In this document: in pieces, positions 16,665-21,128 of the stretch
Layout of the letters: every line of letters begins with the position of its first letter
How positions within the stretch are numbered: position 1 is the stretch's first letter
Source of the DNA: CAZQEZ01 sp964592475
Lineage (GTDB): Bacteria > Bacteroidota > Bacteroidia > Cytophagales > Cyclobacteriaceae
Direction of reading: 5' to 3'
Assembly (NCBI GenBank): GCA_964592475.1
Contig: CAZQEZ010000077.1
Coordinates: 1 to 21,128, forward strand
DNA: 21,128 nt
Notes under the pieces: model-generated
Seen by the model: the letters and a program-made list of their open reading frames with translations, nothing else
Databases searched by the model: none
What the model was told of the DNA's origin: nothing
Translations under genes and position numbers: made by a program

Positions 16665-17387
16665 ATATTCAATATTGTCTGGCAATTCAGCAATGTTAGT
16701 ATAGCTTTTATTCTTTACGTATTTTTTACCTTCGGAATCAGTATGTAAGTCATGGTGTCTATATTTCACCAGGTTCCAGCCGGCCTTAAGTTCAAGATCG
16801 TAGGTAGTGGTGGCGTTGTATACATCTTCTTCCTTTTGAGTTAAAGTATAGGTCTTAATTGTACAAGATCCTTTAACCGACGCTGGAGTTTCAAAATAAT
16901 ACCAATCGAGCACATAGCCAGTTTGATCTGTACCGTGTTCATAATTGTTAAGGGCTTCACCAAATTCTTCGGAGCTAACCACCATGAAATGACCGTACAT
17001 TTTCTTTTCCTCCAGGTCCACAATGCTGAAGCTGTTAAAGGTAGATAGTTTTACCAACGGTTGATTTCCATTTTCAATCTCCACTGAACTATCTTCACAA
17101 TTACCAAAAGCACGATTGAGTGTCAAAAGCCGGGTTGACCATTTATCGCTATCGGCGTTTTCTTTAGTAATCGTCTCTTTTACTTGATTGATGTAATTAT
17201 CATCCAGTGGTATGGAAAATTCACCATTTGATTTGATTGTACCAATGACAATTGGTTCAGCCATCCCCGTGATAATTTCTGCCTCACCTCGGTTATAAGC
17301 TTTAATTTGGCCTTTAAACGTATCCTGGCATAAAATACTACTAATTGTAATGGTACTAAAGAAAATGATTAGAAAAATATTTTTCAT
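16647..17387 (-). CDS. Secreted protein of unknown function
   Basis: A 246-residue protein with a clear signal peptide (KNIFLIIFFSTITISSILC, cleavage near residue 20); the cysteine is followed by Q, so a lipoprotein is possible but the box is poor. The mature part begins TFKGQIKAYNRGEAEIITG, like a small beta-sandwich carboxypeptidase-regulatory type start, and later has LKAGWNLVKYRHHDLHTD. Two cysteines (in FGNCEDSS and KGSCTIKT) might form a disulfide. I do not recognise the family. It reads as an ordinary intact gene with its own upstream region, convergent with the permease. A periplasmic or outer-membrane location is inferred from the signal alone. Confidence 0.75.
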   Translation of the reverse strand: MKNIFLIIFFSTITISSILCQDTFKGQIKAYNRGEAEIITGMAEPIVIGTIKSNGEFSIPLDDNYINQVKETITKENADSDKWSTRLLTLNRAFGNCEDSSVEIENGNQPLVKLSTFNSFSIVDLEEKKMYGHFMVVSSEEFGEALNNYEHGTDQTGYVLDWYYFETPASVKGSCTIKTYTLTQKEEDVYNATTTYDLELKAGWNLVKYRHHDLHTDSEGKKYVKNKSYTNIAELPDNIEYFYFGE

Positions 17388-17532
17388 AAGAATTTACTGT
17401 GTTTTTACTTAATTGAATTCTCGTCAATAGTGTAAAGTGTAAACATAATAATAATTTAAAGTGGGGCATAATTAATTAATTACTTTTTTAGCATTACTGC
17501 AAATCAAACAAATCGTTCAGGATTCATCCGGT

Positions 17533-17925
17533 TTGTCTGGATGTTTTGCATATAGAAATGATTTTGATGATCTGGAAATAATTAATATCGCAGAACAAGA
17601 AAACCGGTCAATACTTACCAGAGATTTGGGTATTCTATTTCATCGGAGAGTGCTTGATGGTTATTTTGTAAGAGAAACAAATCCAAAACTTCAGCTTAAT
17701 GAGATTATATCTAAGTACAATTTAAAATCTCAGTTTGCACCCTTCAGCCGTTGCATGAAATGTAATGGAAAGTTAGTTGCAATCGATAAAAGTAAAATTA
17801 AAAAAGAAGTGCCTGAGGCAGTTTGGCAAATGTATGAAAAATATTATCAATGCAATAATTGTCAAAATATTTATTGGCATGGAACACATTATCAAAAAAT
17901 GAAAGAGTTTATTGACCGGCTGTAA
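17533..17925 (+). pseudogene. Mut7-C RNase-domain protein, 5' end eroded
   Basis: The surviving 130 codons match the C-terminal two thirds of Mut7-C (PIN-like, PF01927) proteins: YRND at 7-10, LTRD (28-31), a conserved HRRVLDGYFVRETNPKLQL-type stretch, then a four-cysteine zinc ribbon (C74, C77, C107, C110) ending CQNIYWHGTHY. In full-length relatives these segments follow a strand with a catalytic aspartate and 'LGKLAKxLR', usually after a ThiS-like ubiquitin fold. Here only traces remain: FLA at 17485-17493 in the same frame, and KSNKSFRI in another frame at about 17501-17524, so the first catalytic aspartate and helix are lost. The only in-frame start is a TTG at 17533, without a good ribosome site. 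I judge it a decayed gene; a translated C-terminal fragment cannot be excluded. Confidence 0.65.
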
Positions 17926-17927
17926 AG

Positions 17928-18839
17928 CTAAACTTTATTACTAAGCTGTTTATTATTTTCCATTTCAGCTAAAAATTCCTTGGCTTGGCTTATGTTCTGA
18001 AATTCATAATTTTTAGCGGTTCCACTCGTACTCAAAATTTCAATTTTTATGAATTCAATTTTACTATCTTCTTTAAATTTTGGGTTTTCGGGAATTTTAT
18101 AATACTCGTCAGATTCTACTATCTTAGCAATTCTAAAATTTTTTCTTCTTTTGGCGCCACAATAAATACATTCATAGTTTTTAATTAACTGACCCGACAT
18201 TTCATGAGTAGGATGCGTAATTATTTCTTCTTTAACTGTTTTCATGGTTTGAAAGCCGCAACTATTACATTCAAGCGCCTGTAAGTGTCCGGGATATTTT
18301 TCTATTTGCACAAAACCTGTACTTTCATCTATCCACACATCGTAATCAATTGAAAACACATCTTCTTCTGCCCGCATACCAGGATCCAAATGCACATCTT
18401 CTTCTTCTTCACTTAACAATTTCATTTCGTTACCATCGGGAGAAACACGAGGTGTATACCTGAATTTTCTTAACTTTTTATGCAATTTTGAAGGATAAGA
18501 ATATTTGAACATCAAAAATGAAATATAAAAAACCAGCGTAAAAAAACATAATGAAATGAATAATCGGACGCCCCACCAAACGAAACTTTCAGCTACTATC
18601 TCTGAGTAAACGGTATTGATAAAACAAGACAACGCAATAGCAAAAGCCCCTACTGCCCTATTCAGGTTCTTTACTTCTTTAATGCTTAAATAGTCATATT
18701 TAGCTTTTAGGTCTTTATAGCTTTTACTTTTGATCCAATGGGTAATAAGAATTATAAAACCTATAAATGCGAATAAAGCTGTAGCAACCCACATAGCCAA
18801 CTGCCAAACATATAAAAATTGAGGATAAAACTGTTCCAT
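17928..18839 (-). CDS. Membrane protein with a cytosolic zinc ribbon, function unknown
   Basis: A 303-residue protein. Three predicted helices lie at about 13-34, 62-79 and 90-112, then a basic stretch (KLHKKLRKFRYTPR), an acidic linker (LSEEEEDVHLD) and a soluble domain. C191/C194 (ECNSCGF) and C224/C227 (CIYCGAKR) make a classic CxxC-CxxC zinc ribbon with a roughly 30-residue spacing, flanked by the repeat-like phrases DYDVWIDESTGF and KNYEFQNISQAKEFL. I do not recognise a named family. Zinc ribbons often bind nucleic acid or act as structural knuckles, so a membrane-tethered regulator is possible, but this is speculative. It starts at an ATG about 90 bases after the DUF4403 stop on the same strand and may be co-transcribed. 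It converges with the Mut7-C remnant, 2 bases between stops. Confidence 0.75.
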   Translation of the reverse strand: MEQFYPQFLYVWQLAMWVATALFAFIGFIILITHWIKSKSYKDLKAKYDYLSIKEVKNLNRAVGAFAIALSCFINTVYSEIVAESFVWWGVRLFISLCFFTLVFYISFLMFKYSYPSKLHKKLRKFRYTPRVSPDGNEMKLLSEEEEDVHLDPGMRAEEDVFSIDYDVWIDESTGFVQIEKYPGHLQALECNSCGFQTMKTVKEEIITHPTHEMSGQLIKNYECIYCGAKRRKNFRIAKIVESDEYYKIPENPKFKEDSKIEFIKIEILSTSGTAKNYEFQNISQAKEFLAEMENNKQLSNKV

Positions 18840-18931
18840 TGTTTTTGGTTTTTTGAAGTTGGATATTTATAAACTAATAAATTACAGCCAAATTATACTA
18901 TTTTACAAAATTAATTAAGAAATTTTAAAAA

Positions 18932-20341
18932 TTAATACTCAAGCTTTTTAACATGCAAATTCACATCACCCTCAGCCATTACCACAGCAATTAAAGCGTT
19001 AGGTGTAATATAAACACCCGCGGGCTTCAAGTCTTTCAGGTTGCCATCTAAAAATATACCGGGTGTAACTTCGTAGTTGTTCAGATTTTTTTGAATGGTA
19101 GTAGTGGCTTGTTCCAGTTGATCTTTAAGTGGAAAAGTAAGGTTTTCCTGCATGGTACGTATAAGTTTTCCCTTTGCCAACCAACTGGCGGTTTTTACTA
19201 TTTTATTTTTGGTGTCCAGGTCAAAATCCAAATTCTGAATAAATAATTCCTGCTTTATCGGGTCATAAGCTGGCTTACCTGTCAAATATATGGTGCCATC
19301 TATACTACCTGTCAAACCAGTTTCAACTACTACTTGATCATTGCTCCCATAAAACTTAATGTTGGTAACATTAACCTGGTATTTGCCATCTTTAAATGTA
19401 AAAGTTTTATTCACAAAATTTTGTTCCAGCAAATCATTGATGGACTCATGGCTTATTTCACTACTCATTCCAATTTTAAATTCGTTTTTGATGGTATCTT
19501 TCATCACGATTGATGGCAAATTCTTGATTATTTCCGACGTGGGCTTTTTGCCTATAAATGTTTCGGTATTTGCTTCTATCCCAATGCCTATGATGGATCG
19601 ATTTCCATAACCCTTAATTGGCGTCATCATTATTTTACGAGGAGAAACCTTTAACCAAACATCATAATCTTCGGAAACCAATAAGGGTTGCTGCATTTGA
19701 TTCCAGGCCTGCTGCACATATTCTTTTATATTCAAATACGGCTTTATTTGTTCATCAATTTCTTTGGCAATAACATGTTGCTGCTCATCAATCAAGTTTT
19801 CAGCAAAAGAAGCCAATGAAATTTTCACCCCAGCTAAACTCACACTAGGTTTCTTTATCCAGTCAAACCCATTTCCGGCAGTATGAGTACTCACATGCCA
19901 ATCCGGCGTTACATTTAATTTGGTTACATAATGCAAATCCAGCTCAAAGTCAGTTTCTTTACTATCAGAAAGCTTAATTCCAAAGCGTTCAAATGTATAC
20001 CCTACTTTGGCCCAGATTTTTAAAGGAACTTTTATTCGGAATAAGTCACCATTACTGGTGACTGATATGGGCATTTTTTTCCATACTTTGAAGTTGTAAC
20101 TAGTACTTCCTTCCTCAGTAGCATCTTCATAAAGAAGTTTATCAATATTTTTGTTTATGATCTCCTCTAGTTCTAATAAATTAAGTTCTACAGGAATATG
20201 TACAGTTGAAACTTGTTGCAAATAATCATTCTGCATTTCAAAATATCCCTCAGGAGGCTTGTTGGGCTCCAAGCTTTTACATGATTTTATCGAAAAAATT
20301 AAGATGATAAAAAATAAATAAGACAGGTTCCACTTCCACAT
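18932..20341 (-). CDS. DUF4403 family lipoprotein
   Basis: A 469-residue predicted lipoprotein from the ATG at 20341. I prefer this start because it gives a compact signal peptide (WKWNLSYLFFIILIFSIKSC) ending in a lipobox-like SIKSC. The frame also runs upstream to an ATG at 20404, which would put 21 extra polar residues before the signal. The mature protein matches the DUF4403 pattern (PF14356): VHIPVELNLLELEEIINKNI near the start; a central DWHVSTHTAGNGFDWIKKP region; KEIDEQIKPYLNIKEYVQQAW; KVSPRKIMMTPIKGYGNRSI; and a C-terminal GVYITPNALIAVVMAEGDV. The family is thought to have a lipid-binding-like beta fold, but its function is not established. Length is normal and the gene looks intact. 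The location is probably the outer or inner membrane, facing the periplasm. Confidence 0.85.
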   Translation of the reverse strand: MWKWNLSYLFFIILIFSIKSCKSLEPNKPPEGYFEMQNDYLQQVSTVHIPVELNLLELEEIINKNIDKLLYEDATEEGSTSYNFKVWKKMPISVTSNGDLFRIKVPLKIWAKVGYTFERFGIKLSDSKETDFELDLHYVTKLNVTPDWHVSTHTAGNGFDWIKKPSVSLAGVKISLASFAENLIDEQQHVIAKEIDEQIKPYLNIKEYVQQAWNQMQQPLLVSEDYDVWLKVSPRKIMMTPIKGYGNRSIIGIGIEANTETFIGKKPTSEIIKNLPSIVMKDTIKNEFKIGMSSEISHESINDLLEQNFVNKTFTFKDGKYQVNVTNIKFYGSNDQVVVETGLTGSIDGTIYLTGKPAYDPIKQELFIQNLDFDLDTKNKIVKTASWLAKGKLIRTMQENLTFPLKDQLEQATTTIQKNLNNYEVTPGIFLDGNLKDLKPAGVYITPNALIAVVMAEGDVNLHVKKLEY

Positions 20342-20594
20342 ATAATATCTAATTATTTGAGTATACTGCCTTAGTTTAAACATTTTTCGTGCCGATTTTT
20401 GCATTGCAGAGTGTTTTTTAAAGTTTATATTCTTTTCAATGGGCTAAAATAATTCATTTTCGGCATTCAGCATATCAAATATATATTAATTATTGAGTAA
20501 AAATAGCTTTTGAATTTATGTGATCTACCTTAAAAATATTCATATCTTTATTTCCTGTATAAAAATTCTATATCACCCAAAATTGTGCACGAGT

Positions 20595-20762
20595 ATGAAT
20601 GAAATAATGAAGAAAACTATCCTTTTCCTGATGCTGGGGATAATTGCAATCGATGGCTATACGCAGGTCAAAGCCAATCTTAATGATTCTATAGCCAGGT
20701 ACAGGAAAGGATACATCATAATTAAAACCACTCCGAATACTAGCGTTTGTCTTGAAAACTGA
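20595..20762 (+). pseudogene. 5' remnant of a secreted enzyme, possibly GH10-like N-terminus
   Basis: From the ATG at 20595 (or 20607) the frame gives a signal peptide (KKTILFLMLGIIAIDGYTQ), then LNDSIARYRKG and IIIKTTPNTSVCLEN, then stops at TGA (20760-20762). The I-x-x-YRKG-x-hydrophobic-T-P-N-x-x-V-x-LE pattern recalls the start of Bacteroidota GH10/carbohydrate-binding proteins, where 'HEFWFG' follows. Past the stop, the same frame reads LCHDAWMII, faintly matching that motif, before ending at 20834. The rest of the enzyme is missing. A 55-residue secreted peptide is the alternative; the family guess is weak. Confidence 0.45.
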
Positions 20763-20953
20763 CTGTGCCATGATGCATGGATGATCATTTTCTATAATGA
20801 ATTTGTGATAGGATTGATAAATGTTGTTCATTAACTTAAAAATTGTCCGACTAGTTAAGTATAAAATATCGTGCCATATACTTTTAAATGCCTAAATAAG
20901 CATATTGTTGCTAATTTTGGGGAATATGTACTACGATTTCTATCCCCACTGGT
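20763..20953. other. Gene-free AT-rich stretch
   Basis: Apart from the decayed continuation of the preceding frame to about 20834 and a weak TTAACT/AGTTAA inverted repeat (20831-20858), I see nothing here. Confidence 0.35.
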
Positions 20954-21108
20954 CCGAATTTGTAATTCGGATCACTAAATCATCGCGTTTGTAACGCTGG
21001 TTTTCAAACATTGCAAATGCTATGCGGATCACTAAATCACTGCGTTTGTAACGCAGGTTTTCACGCATTGCAGATGCTATGCTTTAGGCATCCGGTTTGC
21101 AAAACCGG
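20954..21108. repeat. Array of four short hairpins with a shared TTTGTAA-type core
   Basis: Four palindromes share 3-base loops: CCGAATT-TGT-AATTCGG (20954-20970); GCGTT-TGT-AACGC (20985-20997); CTGCGTT-TGT-AACGCAG (21040-21056); CCGGTTT-GCA-AAACCGG (21092-21108). Three have perfect 7-bp stems; the second is 5 bp with a flanking mismatch. Stem sequences differ but the first three keep a TTTGTAA or equivalent centre, as in a family of REP-like elements. No associated transposase is in the window, and the array may run past its end. Confidence 0.7.
20968..21081. repeat. Tandem direct repeat, 2 x 57 bases
   Basis: Units 20968-21024 and 21025-21081 are directly adjacent and the same length. They agree at 51 of 57 positions by eye; differences are at unit positions 16, 17, 31, 40, 41 and 49. 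Each unit begins CGGATCACTAAATCA, contains one hairpin of the array, and ends ATGCTATG. Confidence 0.85.
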
Positions 21109-21128
21109 ACGAGGATGGTCGTAAATTG

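Noticed and set aside
20568..20831. 87-codon minus-strand frame opposite the secreted-enzyme remnant
   Set aside because: The plus strand has a clear signal peptide and family-like phrase; the minus frame has neither.
20954..21108. CRISPR array
   Set aside because: Only two adjacent 57-base units with no spacers between them; the hairpins vary in stem sequence, unlike CRISPR repeats, and no cas genes are present.

Overview
The window reads as chromosomal DNA of an AT-rich Bacteroidota, most likely a marine or soil Cytophagales-type bacterium. Several things point there: a short stand-alone PabB, a ComB homologue, an 800-residue FtsX-type permease ending in ANPVKSLRYE, a DUF4403 lipoprotein, a FecI-like ECF sigma remnant, weak Shine-Dalgarno sites and one good TAnnTTTG -7 box. 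This assignment is inference from gene content; no rRNA or tRNA is present to confirm it.

Layout. (1) 1-1116, plus strand: the last 40 codons of a probable Na+/Ca2+ antiporter, then pabB. (2) 1260-4985, plus: a large secreted LacZ-type GH2 beta-galactosidase with a LamG lectin-like domain inserted after the catalytic nucleophile. (3) 8385-5019, minus: pcm, an orphan start-less coding remnant, gcvT, comB and a YcxB-like membrane protein. (4) 10151-8691, minus: a lipoprotein sulfatase with an intact formylglycine motif. (5) 10552-12672, plus: a membrane PAS histidine kinase with no partner regulator in the window. (6) 12673-13458: about 780 bases without genes, densely packed with inverted and dispersed-repeat-like sequence. 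(7) 14015-13459, minus: an ECF sigma-factor pseudogene broken by a 5-base tandem duplication and a damaged region-4 helix. (8) 14194-16614, plus: an FtsX/MacB-type ABC permease. (9) 17387-16647, minus: a secreted protein of unknown function. (10) 17533-17925, plus: a 5'-eroded Mut7-C/zinc-ribbon gene. (11) 18839-17928, minus: a membrane-anchored zinc-ribbon protein. (12) 20341-18932, minus: a DUF4403 lipoprotein. (13) 20595-20762: a short 5' remnant of a secreted protein, followed by an array of four hairpins, two of them inside a perfectly adjacent 57-base tandem repeat.

How the parts relate. Most genes are housekeeping or single-gene units. pabB serves folate synthesis, gcvT one-carbon/glycine metabolism and pcm protein repair. 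The beta-galactosidase and sulfatase could both act on sulfated galactans, but no SusC/SusD pair is present and housekeeping genes separate them, so this is not a recognisable polysaccharide-utilisation locus. The clearest theme from 12.7 kb onward is genome erosion: three decayed genes and two repeat clusters sit among intact genes. I did not find a convincing new defence or biosynthetic system. The most unusual sequence is in the two non-coding repeat clusters.
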